A stretch of 64,000 bases of DNA from Lachnospiraceae bacterium UBA3316 (GTDB lineage Bacteria > Bacillota > Clostridia > Lachnospirales > Lachnospiraceae), in NCBI GenBank assembly GCA_002361955.1, contig DESK01000056.1, forward strand, positions 89,731 to 153,730, given 5' to 3'. Within the stretch, counting starts at the first letter, position 1, and each line of letters opens with the position of its first letter. Shown one piece after another: positions 42,369-51,473 of the stretch. A model generated the notes under the pieces. It searched no databases. It saw only the letters and a program-made list of their open reading frames with translations, and was not told the origin of the DNA. The position numbers and the translations under genes were made by a program.

Positions 42369-43226
42369 ATGAAAAAAAGTGCATTAGTAATGGGATTTGA
42401 TAACAGTGTAATTGCTAGAGAAAGCATTCTTTTATTAATTAATGAAGGATACTATGTTGTTACAGGATATGAAGGAGATTCTATTAATAGAGAAAAATTC
42501 GTTGAGGACAATGGTATATCTTCCGAAATAGAATTTGTTCAGATTAATTACTCATCTGGCGAAACTGTAAATACTTTTATTTCACAGGTTTCAAATAGGG
42601 AATATACAGCCATTGTAAATTGTTATGCGACGTTAGCGGAAACTACGGACAAAGGATTAAGACATGAATTTTTTGATTTTGACTATATGGAATTTTCAAG
42701 AGTCATGAATGCAAATGTAACGGCCATTGCGGCAATTGTGATTGGTTTAAAAGACAACATTGTTGAAAATGGTTGCATAGTTAATGTTACCAGCAGTGCG
42801 GCTTTTGAAGGAGCTTTTGCAACTATTTCGTACAATGCTAGTAAAGCTGCTATTGAAAATTTAAGTAAATCCCTTGCAAATAATCTGGGACCATACCGGA
42901 ATATTAGAGTTAATTGTGTTGCGCCTGGATGGATTCCGCAAAGTGAATCAGTGGTAGAGGGAAATATTGTGGAATTAGCGAATAAATGTACGCCAGTCAG
43001 TCAATATGGAAAAGCTAAAGATGTTGCAAAGGCTGTGCTTTCACTGATTGATAATGAATATGCGAATGAGACTACCTTGAAAATTGATGGCGGCATAACC
43101 AGTAGCTATATGATGTATTTGCTGGAATCAGCAGATTTATCAGGACATGAAACAAAAGAAGTTATGAATCAACTTACAAAACTTGTGGATTCAGTGAAGT
43201 CAAGTGTAAAAAAGGAAATTAACTAA
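42369..43226 (+). CDS. Short-chain dehydrogenase/reductase
   Basis: The 285-residue SDR has a Rossmann N-terminus (ALVMGFDNSVIARE), less Gly-rich than the usual TGxxxGIG. The catalytic Ser lies in VNVTSSAAF and the YNASKAA block supplies Tyr and Lys. RVNCVAPGWI and a C-terminal GGITSSYM follow. It could reduce or oxidise a keto intermediate. The C-terminal ~35 residues extend beyond the normal fold and are helical. It lies 12 bases after the radical SAM gene and two bases before the next gene, so the three form a tight unit. Confidence 0.82.
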   Translation: MKKSALVMGFDNSVIARESILLLINEGYYVVTGYEGDSINREKFVEDNGISSEIEFVQINYSSGETVNTFISQVSNREYTAIVNCYATLAETTDKGLRHEFFDFDYMEFSRVMNANVTAIAAIVIGLKDNIVENGCIVNVTSSAAFEGAFATISYNASKAAIENLSKSLANNLGPYRNIRVNCVAPGWIPQSESVVEGNIVELANKCTPVSQYGKAKDVAKAVLSLIDNEYANETTLKIDGGITSSYMMYLLESADLSGHETKEVMNQLTKLVDSVKSSVKKEIN

Positions 43227-43228
43227 TT

Positions 43229-44317
43229 ATGAGCGCACAAAAAGATAAGCAAAGTAAAGCCCAGACTATACAGACAGTTGTATTTGTATGTCAGATTATT
43301 AGTACGTTTATTATTCCATTTATTTTGACAAAGTGGAATAGTATGACGATTGATCAGGGCATTGCTATTTTAGTTGCAGATGTTTCTGTTTTGTTTTTAA
43401 CAAGTGAGTTTTCCAATAAGTTTATTTTAGATGAATATGAGGAAAAAACGGATGGAGAATATGCGGACTTAAAAGATGAATATGCAAATCTGAAAAATGA
43501 ACTGTTAATTATTGAAGAAAGCCTAAAACTAGATGATTTGTATAAACGGATTTACATGCTGGAAAATTCAGAACAAAAAGAAATATATCTCAATTCTATG
43601 AGATTATACATTAATACTATGAATGACAGGATAATGGGGGCACGTTCTGGTGCATTGTCAAGACACGATTATTATGGTGAGCTTACAAAGGCTGGGGATT
43701 CAATTATTAACGATCACAGTATTAATGGGACGAATTTTTCAGGTGAAATCTGGGCGATGACATTTTGGCAGGACGATGAATTGGATTTCAGCGATGCATA
43801 TGAAAACGCATGGGTCAAAAAAATGGAATCAATGGACAACGAGGGAATTAAGACACGTAGACTGTGTGTTATGAAAAACAAGAAAGATATATTGCGTCGT
43901 GAAGTTGCGGATGAGTCTGTTAAAGATTTTTTAATTCGTTTGAAATATTACTGTCAAGAGAACGCTATATGTAAAAATACTACAGTTTTTGCGATTGATT
44001 CTATAGACACTTTGACAGTTGAACAGCAGGAGTGGATTGGAAAAGGTTTTTTTGCTACTAAACTTTCCAATGGAGAATTACGTCTGATCAGAGGTGTTAG
44101 TCTGGATAACAGAAATGCAACTACATTAGGTGGGGAAATTGATTTTGATGAAAGACGAGTAAAAGAGATTAGACATCTATGGGAGCGTTTAATTGAAGAA
44201 AGCGGAAGCCAAAGTGTAAATGAATACCTTTTGCGAGTATCTTCTATGGCTGTAAAAGATGAAATGAAAAAAATGAATTTTGAAGGATGTAGTGCAAGCG
44301 GTGCAGAAGGAAAATAG
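43229..44317 (+). CDS. Membrane-anchored protein of unknown function with coiled coil
   Basis: The 362-residue protein has two N-terminal membrane helices (about 13-36 and 44-62), a predicted coiled coil rich in Glu/Lys/Leu (about 70-105), and a soluble domain. The soluble domain contains SGEIWAMTFWQDDELDFSDAYENAW and LRLIRGVSLDNRNATTLGGE. I do not recognise the domain; the WAMTFW and VFAIDS strands suggest an alpha/beta fold. It begins two bases after the SDR and overlaps the GNAT start. Its role may be to hold the cassette's enzymes at the membrane, but no motif proves this. Confidence 0.55.
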   Translation: MSAQKDKQSKAQTIQTVVFVCQIISTFIIPFILTKWNSMTIDQGIAILVADVSVLFLTSEFSNKFILDEYEEKTDGEYADLKDEYANLKNELLIIEESLKLDDLYKRIYMLENSEQKEIYLNSMRLYINTMNDRIMGARSGALSRHDYYGELTKAGDSIINDHSINGTNFSGEIWAMTFWQDDELDFSDAYENAWVKKMESMDNEGIKTRRLCVMKNKKDILRREVADESVKDFLIRLKYYCQENAICKNTTVFAIDSIDTLTVEQQEWIGKGFFATKLSNGELRLIRGVSLDNRNATTLGGEIDFDERRVKEIRHLWERLIEESGSQSVNEYLLRVSSMAVKDEMKKMNFEGCSASGAEGK

Positions 44318-44864
44318 TAAATTACAGTTTAATAGTAACAATGATTCTGATGAAATATCTATAAAGAAAATGGGAATTTCTGATTTTGATAATATTAAAG
44401 ATTTTGTTGTTGAGCAACATAATAGTCTTGAACGAGAGGATTTCTTCATAATTGAGGATATTGACACTGAATTACCAGTAATTCTAAGCAATGGTATTGT
44501 GGTTGCGATAATGCAAAAAGATAAAATATTGGGTTTGCAGGCTATTGATTTGAGCTTGAAAAATAGCCTGACTTTACAAGAAATTCTACAATCGGTTTAT
44601 ACAACCAATGGAGAATTATATGAGCTTGGGTGGACGATGGTACGGAAGGAATGTAGAGGAAAAAACTATGCAAAAAAGTTGATAGAACATGTGTGTAGTT
44701 ATTTAGAAGATATATCTGAATATACATTAGTTGCCACAGTACACCCAGCGAATACCATTGCTCTAAAAGTCTACATGGATTATGGTATGAAACCGATTTT
44801 TCAAACTCAATATTATGGTTATGATAGAACTTTTCTGATAAAAAAAGTAACACAAATAAAGTAA
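44280..44864 (+). CDS. GNAT family N-acetyltransferase
   Basis: The 194-residue protein has the acetyl-CoA-binding signature VRKECRGKNYAKKLIEHV (motif A) near residues 120-138, and HPANTIALKVYMDYGMKP (motif B), typical of GNATs. The annotated frame begins at TTG 44280, inside the previous gene. GTG 44292, preceded by GAAGGA, is another possible start; I cannot decide. It probably acetylates an amino group on a sugar intermediate or peptide in the capsule pathway. The N-terminal ~90 residues are less typical. Confidence 0.7.
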   Translation: MKDVVQAVQKENSKLQFNSNNDSDEISIKKMGISDFDNIKDFVVEQHNSLEREDFFIIEDIDTELPVILSNGIVVAIMQKDKILGLQAIDLSLKNSLTLQEILQSVYTTNGELYELGWTMVRKECRGKNYAKKLIEHVCSYLEDISEYTLVATVHPANTIALKVYMDYGMKPIFQTQYYGYDRTFLIKKVTQIK

Positions 44865-44921
44865 GCGGTTTTATAGAAAGAATATGATTAATAACAAGTG
44901 AATATATAGGGAGTGATGTAT

Positions 44922-45431
44922 ATGGAAAATAAATTATTGATTGTTGCCTCAGAAAGATATGGAGATTATGTAAAGAAAATAGCAGAGTCAATGGGCTGCT
45001 TTGAGTCAATCTCCTTTGTAGATAACGACAGAGAAGGTGCTATTGGAAAACTGGAAGAAGTAGAAACTTTTTATCCAGAATATAACTGTGCAATAGCTGC
45101 ATGTGATGATGGTGCAAAAAGACTTGAATGGAATAAGAAATTAGAAGCACTTTATAGTATTCCGGTTTTATTCCATATGGATTCTACAATTTCTCCATCA
45201 GCTAACTTAATGCCTGGTTGCATTGTTGAGCCGAGAGCAGTTGTGGGTTGTGGAAGCACTATCGGTCAGGCAACAGTTGTAGGTGCTAATACAGTAGTGG
45301 AGCCATATAGCTTTATTGGAGATAGCTGTACATTAAAATCTGGAACGATTGTGAAATCAACAAGCGTACTTGAAATGGGAACTGAAACGGAGCAGGGAAC
45401 TGTTTTGTTTACACCACTTGAAAAGAAGTAA
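44922..45431 (+). CDS. NeuD/PglD-like hexapeptide-repeat acyltransferase (short)
   Basis: The 169-residue protein has an N-terminal Rossmann-like domain (NKLLIVASERYGDYV) followed by left-handed beta-helix repeats (ANLMPGCIVEPRAVVGCGSTIGQATVVGANTVVE). It ends SVLEMGTETEQGTVLFTPLEKK and so lacks the usual PAK end of NeuD proteins. The start is ATG 44922, nine bases after AGGGAG; the frame opens at GTG 44913. It might acylate an amino-sugar, as PglD does for bacillosamine, but the altered tail leaves this unsure. Confidence 0.68.
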   Translation: MENKLLIVASERYGDYVKKIAESMGCFESISFVDNDREGAIGKLEEVETFYPEYNCAIAACDDGAKRLEWNKKLEALYSIPVLFHMDSTISPSANLMPGCIVEPRAVVGCGSTIGQATVVGANTVVEPYSFIGDSCTLKSGTIVKSTSVLEMGTETEQGTVLFTPLEKK

Positions 45432-45461
45432 ACCACAAAATTGAAAAAGAATTATGAAAGG

Positions 45462-45497
45462 ATGAAACCCGCCCAAGTTTCGTGGGGGGGGTAAACA
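45462..45497 (+). promoter_or_regulatory. G8 run at the ribosome site of the PglF-like gene, with upstream mini-ORF
   Basis: A G8 run (45484-45491) stops six bases before ATG 45498 and is the only Shine-Dalgarno-like sequence. A 10-codon frame beginning ATG 45462 reads through the run and ends at TAA 45492-45494, in the same frame as the main gene. Changes in run length would alter ribosome binding and the mini-ORF. Confidence 0.5.
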
Positions 45498-47441
45498 ATG
45501 AATAGAGCGAATGAGAATAATATGAACTTAAATCGTACAAAGCAGAGCAGTACGCCTAATATCAGATGGATGCTGGTCGGGTATGATTTGATTGTGTATG
45601 CAGTAGTAGCAGTAATACTGTTGGTGCTGTACGGAGGAATGGATAAGTTATCAACTACAGGAATACTTCAACAAGTATGCCTCTCTGTACTGTGTATTTT
45701 TGTAGCACGTCTTATTGGTAAAGTATATGGGCAGGTATGGAGATATGGTGGGATACAATGTTATATCCGGCTGCTGTTTACCGATTCTATTGCTTTTGTT
45801 GCCTATCTGTGTCTGGAGTTATTACTTCCAGTTCAAAAAATTACATTTGCCAGAATGCTTTCGCTTGTCTGCCTCAATCTCTTAGGGGCTTTAGCACTTC
45901 GTATGATGTATCGCTACGCATATAAGTGCGGAAATCAGGAAACAACAAGAGGAAAAATTCTTTCTACATTATTACATATGTTTTCTGGTATAGAGGCAGG
46001 AAATGAAAAAGAAGTTCAGAAAATCAAAGTTGCAATTATTGGCGCTGGTCGAGTAGGAGTCAGTTTAGCTGAGGAACTTTTGAATAACTCAGAAGCAGCT
46101 TATATTCCAAGGGGATTTATTGATGTAAACAAAGAGAAAGTTGGGCGTGAAATTCATGACATTCCAGTTTGGTCAGAAGATGAGGCAACACTTCAGAAGT
46201 TAGGAGAGTTTGAAGTGCAGGAGATTATTTTTGCTATTCCATCTATGGATGCCGAAAAGAAGAAAGCTCTTTATGAATATTACAAAAACGCAGGATATAA
46301 GTTAAAGGTTTACGATTATCCGACCATGTACACTGCAGGTGGAAAGAGGCATCTTAGAGAATTTGATATTGAAGAACTTCTGTTTAGAAAGCCATTAGTG
46401 GTTTCTGATGAAAGAACAAATGCTTACTACAAAGACAAGATAGTACTTATCACTGGCGGTGGTGGTTCCATTGGATCAGAGCTTTGCAGACAGTTGGCAA
46501 AGATGAATCCAAAGAAGATTATCATTTTAGATATTTATGAGAATGGTGCATATGACGTTCAACAGGAATTAAAGATTGCTTACGGAAACCGTTTGGATCT
46601 TCAGATTGAGATTTGCTCTATTACACATAGAAAAGCTCTTGAGAAAGTATTTGAGAAATACCACCCACAGATCATCATTAATGCAGCAGCTCATAAGCAT
46701 GTTCCGTTAATGGAGCATAACTGTGTGGAAGCCATTTACAATAATGTATTCGGCACACAGAATCTTGTAGAGCTTTGCGAGGAATACGGAGCAGAACGCT
46801 TTATGATGGTATCTACAGATAAAGCGGTCAATCCAACCAACGTTATGGGTGCGACAAAGAGAATGTGTGAAATGATTGTGCAGAGTGCAAGTACACATGG
46901 AAAAGTAAAATACAGTGCTACACGATTTGGAAATGTACTGGGCAGTGCAGGATCAGTTATTCCGTTGTTTAAGCGTCAGATCGCAAATGGGGGTCCGGTT
47001 ACTGTTACAGATAAGAGGATTATCAGATACTTTATGACAATTCCAGAGGCTTCACAGCTTGTTCTTCAGAGTGGGGCGATTGCGAATAATGGAGAATTAT
47101 TTGTTCTGGATATGGGACAACCGGTTAAGATTATGGATCTGGCAGAGAATATGATCCGTTTATCTGGTGTCCAGGGAATTGAAATTGTTGAAACTGGATT
47201 AAGGCCAGGAGAAAAGTTGTATGAGGAACTGTTAGTTAAGACAGAAGAACTCGATAAAACAGACAACAGTATGATTTTCATTGAAAGAGATAATGCACTG
47301 AGTAAAGAAGAAATCTATAAAAAGATTAATGTACTTAGAGATGCATGTGATACAGGTGATGATCTGATTGCAAAAGAAGCTCTCCGAAGTGTTGTTCCAA
47401 CATTTAAAAGACCGGAAGACGTAAATAAAGAGATTGCTTAA
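45498..47441 (+). CDS. NDP-sugar 4,6-dehydratase (PglF/CapD/WbpM type)
   Basis: The 647-residue protein has four N-terminal membrane helices (about 20-140). A Rossmann fold (KVAIIGAGRVGVSL, near 177) follows, then a long-form SDR domain from about 312 (LITGGGGSIGSELCRQL). The catalytic residues STDKAVNPTNVMGATK show the Met in place of Tyr that marks the PglF/FlaA1 group. It converts UDP-GlcNAc to a 4-keto-6-deoxy sugar, the first step to bacillosamine, legionaminic acid or FucNAc-type sugars. The aminotransferase next door (47497) is the expected next enzyme. Confidence 0.9.
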   Translation: MNRANENNMNLNRTKQSSTPNIRWMLVGYDLIVYAVVAVILLVLYGGMDKLSTTGILQQVCLSVLCIFVARLIGKVYGQVWRYGGIQCYIRLLFTDSIAFVAYLCLELLLPVQKITFARMLSLVCLNLLGALALRMMYRYAYKCGNQETTRGKILSTLLHMFSGIEAGNEKEVQKIKVAIIGAGRVGVSLAEELLNNSEAAYIPRGFIDVNKEKVGREIHDIPVWSEDEATLQKLGEFEVQEIIFAIPSMDAEKKKALYEYYKNAGYKLKVYDYPTMYTAGGKRHLREFDIEELLFRKPLVVSDERTNAYYKDKIVLITGGGGSIGSELCRQLAKMNPKKIIILDIYENGAYDVQQELKIAYGNRLDLQIEICSITHRKALEKVFEKYHPQIIINAAAHKHVPLMEHNCVEAIYNNVFGTQNLVELCEEYGAERFMMVSTDKAVNPTNVMGATKRMCEMIVQSASTHGKVKYSATRFGNVLGSAGSVIPLFKRQIANGGPVTVTDKRIIRYFMTIPEASQLVLQSGAIANNGELFVLDMGQPVKIMDLAENMIRLSGVQGIEIVETGLRPGEKLYEELLVKTEELDKTDNSMIFIERDNALSKEEIYKKINVLRDACDTGDDLIAKEALRSVVPTFKRPEDVNKEIA

Positions 47442-47496
47442 TAACAAGTTAATATATTCTGAAAAAATGAGATTAGGCGAAAAGAGGTAGAAAGTT

Positions 47497-48780
47497 ATGT
47501 TTAAAGAAAATAATAAATTTGAAAAATTTGAGTCTAAAGTATGGTTGAGCAGCCCAACCATGCATGGTCCGGAAATTGAATATGTGAAAGAAGCGTATGA
47601 AACAAACTGGATGTCCACAGTTGGTAAGAATATCAATGAAGTAGAAAGAATGGCATGTGAATATATCGGCTGCAAATACGCAGTTGCATTATCAGCAGGA
47701 ACAGCGTCACTTCATCTTGCAATGAAATTGGCTGGTATTGAAGCATATGGAATGCCGAAAGTTGGACATGGTGCATTAGAAGGGAAAAAAGTATTTTGTT
47801 CTGATATGACATTTGATGCAACTGTAAATCCGGTAGTCTACGAAGGCGGAGAACCTGTATTTATTGATACAGAGTATGATACTTGGAATATGGATCCGGT
47901 TGCGTTAGAAAAAGCATTTGAAATTTATCCAGATACAAAAGTAGTTGTGGTTGCACATTTGTATGGTACACCTGGTAAAGTAGATGAATTAAATGCAATC
48001 ATTAAAAAGCATGGTGCCATTTTAGTAGAAGATGCAGCAGAATCTATGGGAGCTACATATAAAGGCATTCAGACTGGTACATTTGGAAAATATAACACCA
48101 TTTCTTTTAATGGAAATAAGATCATTACCGGCAGTGCTGGTGGATGCTTCCTGACAGATGATGAAGAAGCAGCAAATAAGGTTCGTAAATGGTCTACTCA
48201 GGCGAGGGAAAATGCTGCATGGTATCAGCATGAAGAACTGGGATACAACTATCGTATGAGTAATGTGGTTGCTGGTGTTGTTCGTGGACAGTTCCCTTAC
48301 CTGAAAGAACATATTGCACAGAAGAAAGCAATTTATGAGAGATATAAAGAGGGATTAAAAGGACTGCCAGTATCTATGAATCCGATGGATCTGGAAAATT
48401 CTGAACCAAACTATTGGCTGTCTTGTCTGATTATTAATAAGGAAGCCATGTGCAAACAGGTTCGTGGCGAGCAGGATGTGTGCTATGTAAAAGAAACAGG
48501 AAAGTCTTGCCCGACAGAGATTCTGGAAGCGATTGCATCTATTAATGCTGAGGGGCGTCCAATTTGGAAACCAATGCATATGCAGCCGATTTATCGTTTG
48601 AATCCATTTGTTGTCAGAGATGGAAACGGACGTGCCAGATCAAATGCGTATATTGCAGGCGGAGTAGCTGATGTAGGTATGGATATTTTTACAAGAGGAT
48701 TATGTCTGCCAAGTGACAATAAAATGACAGCAGAGCAGCAGGATAGAATTATTGAAGTAATAAAGGCTTGCTTTGAATAA
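47497..48780 (+). CDS. PglE-like UDP-4-keto-sugar aminotransferase
   Basis: The 427-residue DegT/DnrJ/EryC1/StrS PLP enzyme has VWLSSPTMHGPEIEYVKEA, LSAGTASLHLA, VEDAAESMGATYKG, and the Schiff-base Lys208 in NGNKIITGSAGG. It is a different subgroup from the WecE-like enzyme at 19503. PglE adds an amino group to UDP-4-keto-6-deoxy-GlcNAc. A Cys-containing insert near 320-345 (VCYVKETGKSCP) lengthens it beyond PglE. With the dehydratase upstream and the PglC-like transferase downstream it forms a bacillosamine-type set. Confidence 0.87.
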   Translation: MFKENNKFEKFESKVWLSSPTMHGPEIEYVKEAYETNWMSTVGKNINEVERMACEYIGCKYAVALSAGTASLHLAMKLAGIEAYGMPKVGHGALEGKKVFCSDMTFDATVNPVVYEGGEPVFIDTEYDTWNMDPVALEKAFEIYPDTKVVVVAHLYGTPGKVDELNAIIKKHGAILVEDAAESMGATYKGIQTGTFGKYNTISFNGNKIITGSAGGCFLTDDEEAANKVRKWSTQARENAAWYQHEELGYNYRMSNVVAGVVRGQFPYLKEHIAQKKAIYERYKEGLKGLPVSMNPMDLENSEPNYWLSCLIINKEAMCKQVRGEQDVCYVKETGKSCPTEILEAIASINAEGRPIWKPMHMQPIYRLNPFVVRDGNGRARSNAYIAGGVADVGMDIFTRGLCLPSDNKMTAEQQDRIIEVIKACFE

Positions 48781-48802
48781 GGAAGTGTTTTAGGAGAGAT
48801 TT

Positions 48803-49549
48803 ATGAAGAAAGAAAAAAATCATAAATTGTACCGTAAAATGGGATTTTACGAAAGATACATAAAAAGAGCGATTGATATTTTTTGCTCTGGATTGGCAAT
48901 TATTGTATTCTGTTGGCTGTATGCAATCATCGCTCTGCTGGTTCGAATCAAACTGGGAAGTCCAGTGTTGTTTACTCAATATAGACCTGGACTGATTGAT
49001 CCGAAAACGGGAAAAGAACGAATTTTTAAAATGTATAAATTTCGGACTATGACAGATAAGAAAGATGCAGAGGGAAACTTGCTGCCTGATGAAGTGCGTC
49101 TGACAAAATTTGGTGCATGGCTTAGATCTACCTCTTTGGATGAACTGCCAGAAGCATTTTGTATTTTAAATGGAACGATGACACTAATAGGGCCACGTCC
49201 GCAGTTAGTTCGAGATATGGTGTTTATGTCAGAAAAACAAAGAATGCGTCATACTGCAAAACCTGGATTGTCCGGACTTGCACAAGTAAGTGGTAGAAAT
49301 GCAATTTCATGGGATAAAAAATTGCAGTATGACTTGGAGTATATAGAACATGTTTCTTTTGGACGTGATTTGAAAATTCTTTTTAGAACCGTTGAAAAAG
49401 CATTTATTAAGCAGGAGGGAATTACAGAAGAAGGTAGTGTAACTGCTGCAGATTATGGAGATTATCTTCTCCAAACAAAACAGATAAGTAAAGAAGAATA
49501 CGATAAAAAACAGAACGAAGCAAAAGAACTACTAAAAGGATTGAAGTAA
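48803..49549 (+). CDS. PglC-like polyprenyl-phosphate sugar-1-phosphate transferase
   Basis: The 248-residue enzyme has a single N-terminal re-entrant helix (about 28-50), YKFRTM, SLDELPEAFCILNG with catalytic Asp, LIGPRPQLV, and PGLSGLAQVSGRN. It is the intact short form of the family, in contrast to the truncated homolog at 40324. It starts capsule repeat-unit synthesis, likely with the UDP-amino-sugar made by the two upstream genes. Its C-terminal ~40 residues extend beyond the PglC core. It overlaps the next glycosyltransferase start by one base (TAATG). Confidence 0.88.
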   Translation: MKKEKNHKLYRKMGFYERYIKRAIDIFCSGLAIIVFCWLYAIIALLVRIKLGSPVLFTQYRPGLIDPKTGKERIFKMYKFRTMTDKKDAEGNLLPDEVRLTKFGAWLRSTSLDELPEAFCILNGTMTLIGPRPQLVRDMVFMSEKQRMRHTAKPGLSGLAQVSGRNAISWDKKLQYDLEYIEHVSFGRDLKILFRTVEKAFIKQEGITEEGSVTAADYGDYLLQTKQISKEEYDKKQNEAKELLKGLK

Positions 49550-50313
49550 TGAACGAGTTAGTTTCAATAATAATGCCCTCATATAATACTGCGAAATTTA
49601 TTAGTAAGACAATAGAATCTGTATTAGAGCAAACATACAAAAATTGGGAACTGTTGATAGTTGATGATTGTTCAACTGATAATACAGATGAGATTGTATC
49701 GAAGTATGATGATGACCGAATTATTTATTTAAAAAACAAAAAAAATTCTGGTGCTGCCGTATCAAGAAATAAAGCATTAAAAAATGCAAAGGGTAAGTGG
49801 ATTGCATTTTTGGACAGTGACGATTTATGGTATCCGACTAAGCTGGAAGAACAAATAAAGTATATGAAAAAAAATAAATACTCTTTTTCATATACTAGTT
49901 ATGAAGAAATTGATGAAAATGATGTGACGAATGGAGTGAAAGTAACCGGACCTAAGAAGATTACGAAAATGGGAATGTATCGTTATTGTTGGCCGGGGTG
50001 TTTGACCGTAATGTATGATGCGGAGAAGATTGGCAAAATACAGATTGCAGATATTAAAAAGAATAACGATTATGCCATGTGGCTGAAAGTAATCAAAAAG
50101 GCAAACTGTTATCATTATGATAAAGTGCTGGCACAGTATAGAAAACGGTCAGGATCAATATCTAATCATGGCTATTTAAAATTAGTAAAATGGCACTATA
50201 AGTTATTCAAGGAAGCAGATAATAAGAATAGTATTGCATCGTTATTTTTGACTTTACAAAATTTAATTTATGGATGCTGGAAAAAGGTGCGGTACGTTAA
50301 AAAGGTGAGTTAA
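49549..50313 (+). CDS. Family 2 glycosyltransferase
   Basis: The 254-residue GT2 enzyme has VSIIMPSYNTAKFISKTIESVLEQTYKNWELLIVDD-type N-terminal strands, FLDSDDLW as metal site near 87, and a SYTSYEEID block. Its size and motifs match single-domain capsule glycosyltransferases such as teichuronic acid TuaG-like enzymes. It probably adds the second sugar of the repeat. Its start codon overlaps the previous stop. The substrate is not known. Confidence 0.82.
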   Translation: MNELVSIIMPSYNTAKFISKTIESVLEQTYKNWELLIVDDCSTDNTDEIVSKYDDDRIIYLKNKKNSGAAVSRNKALKNAKGKWIAFLDSDDLWYPTKLEEQIKYMKKNKYSFSYTSYEEIDENDVTNGVKVTGPKKITKMGMYRYCWPGCLTVMYDAEKIGKIQIADIKKNNDYAMWLKVIKKANCYHYDKVLAQYRKRSGSISNHGYLKLVKWHYKLFKEADNKNSIASLFLTLQNLIYGCWKKVRYVKKVS

Positions 50314-50315
50314 TT

Positions 50316-51473
50316 ATGGGTATGAATGATATGCTGCGTAAAATGGCTGTTCTTTTGGAAAGAAGGCAAGACGCATTATTCTCATATGATGTCAGTAAAC
50401 AAAAAAAATACATTGCTAAATTAGGAAATCCACGAGATGAGATTGAAAGATCGTATTTTCAGTATAAGTGTCAGATGCAGTTTAATGGAAAAGGAATCAC
50501 TTTTTTGTTAAATCTGGTTTCATTTCCAGTGGCGATTCTCTATTGGTTCAAATATGGAAAAAAGGTTCAGGTGAATCGGCTAGAGCATAAAAACTTGGTA
50601 TTTTTTAGAGATGGTAAACCGGAAAACATTTTGCCAAAGTCTTTGAAAAAAAGGTATAAAGCAATTGAAAGTAATCCGGTAGAAGGAACTTTATTAACTG
50701 CAAAAGATAAAAAGTTTATAAAAGGAATAATATGTAGATATCCATTTTCTTGGCAGTTTATTTTAAAATGTTTGATTAAAATTGGAAGATATAGTTTTGC
50801 CATTGAAGAATATTCACCTGAAGCAATAGCGGTTTGTGCGGAATACTCTTTTACGTCTTCAGTACTGACAGCTTACTGTAAACAAAGAAATATCAAGCAT
50901 ATAGATGTCATGCATGGAGAAAAAATGTACTATATGAGAGATTCGTTCTTTAAATTTGATGAATGCTATATTTGGGATGAATACTATGGAAAAATATTAG
51001 CTTCTATGAAGGCAGATAAAAATCAGTTTGTTGTTGAAGTTCCGGCTTCTTTGAAATTCGATGGAGAGCTGATCAGAACACAGAAATATGATTATACATA
51101 TTATTTAGGCGCAGAATCGGAAGAGGTATTAAAGAAAATATCAAAAATATTGGAACAGCTATATAAGAGTGGAAAGAAAATTTCAATACGTCCACATCCG
51201 AGATATTCTAATATGGATATTGTTAAAAAGGTATTTGCTTTTGCGAATGTAGAAGATACAACCAAAATTTCGATAGAGCAATCTTTATTACAATCTGGTG
51301 CTGCAATTTCGCTTTATTCAACGGTATTGAATCAGGCATTATGCAATTCAATTCCAATAATAATAGATGATATGAGCAATCCTGAAAATTTTAACAAATT
51401 AAAAGAATTGGGATATGTGTGTCTTTATAAGGAGCATAAACTTTTATCAGAAGTAGTGGAGGAAAAGGCATGA
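50316..51473 (+). CDS. GT-B-like protein, candidate sialyl/nonulosonyltransferase
   Basis: The 385-residue protein lacks a named family by eye. It has VCAEYSFTSSVLTAYCKQRNI in the first half, an HP motif in ISIRPHPRYSN near residues 289-299, and a Ser-Thr block, SLYSTVLNQAL, near 330-340. HP and S/T motifs in this order are known in bacterial GT-B sialyltransferases (GT38, GT52, GT80). The locus makes a nonulosonic acid (neuB, neuA, neuC downstream) but has no other sialyltransferase, so this is the best candidate. The link is inference; another GT-B glycosyltransferase is possible. It ends with an ATGA overlap into the acetyltransferase. Confidence 0.5.
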   Translation: MGMNDMLRKMAVLLERRQDALFSYDVSKQKKYIAKLGNPRDEIERSYFQYKCQMQFNGKGITFLLNLVSFPVAILYWFKYGKKVQVNRLEHKNLVFFRDGKPENILPKSLKKRYKAIESNPVEGTLLTAKDKKFIKGIICRYPFSWQFILKCLIKIGRYSFAIEEYSPEAIAVCAEYSFTSSVLTAYCKQRNIKHIDVMHGEKMYYMRDSFFKFDECYIWDEYYGKILASMKADKNQFVVEVPASLKFDGELIRTQKYDYTYYLGAESEEVLKKISKILEQLYKSGKKISIRPHPRYSNMDIVKKVFAFANVEDTTKISIEQSLLQSGAAISLYSTVLNQALCNSIPIIIDDMSNPENFNKLKELGYVCLYKEHKLLSEVVEEKA

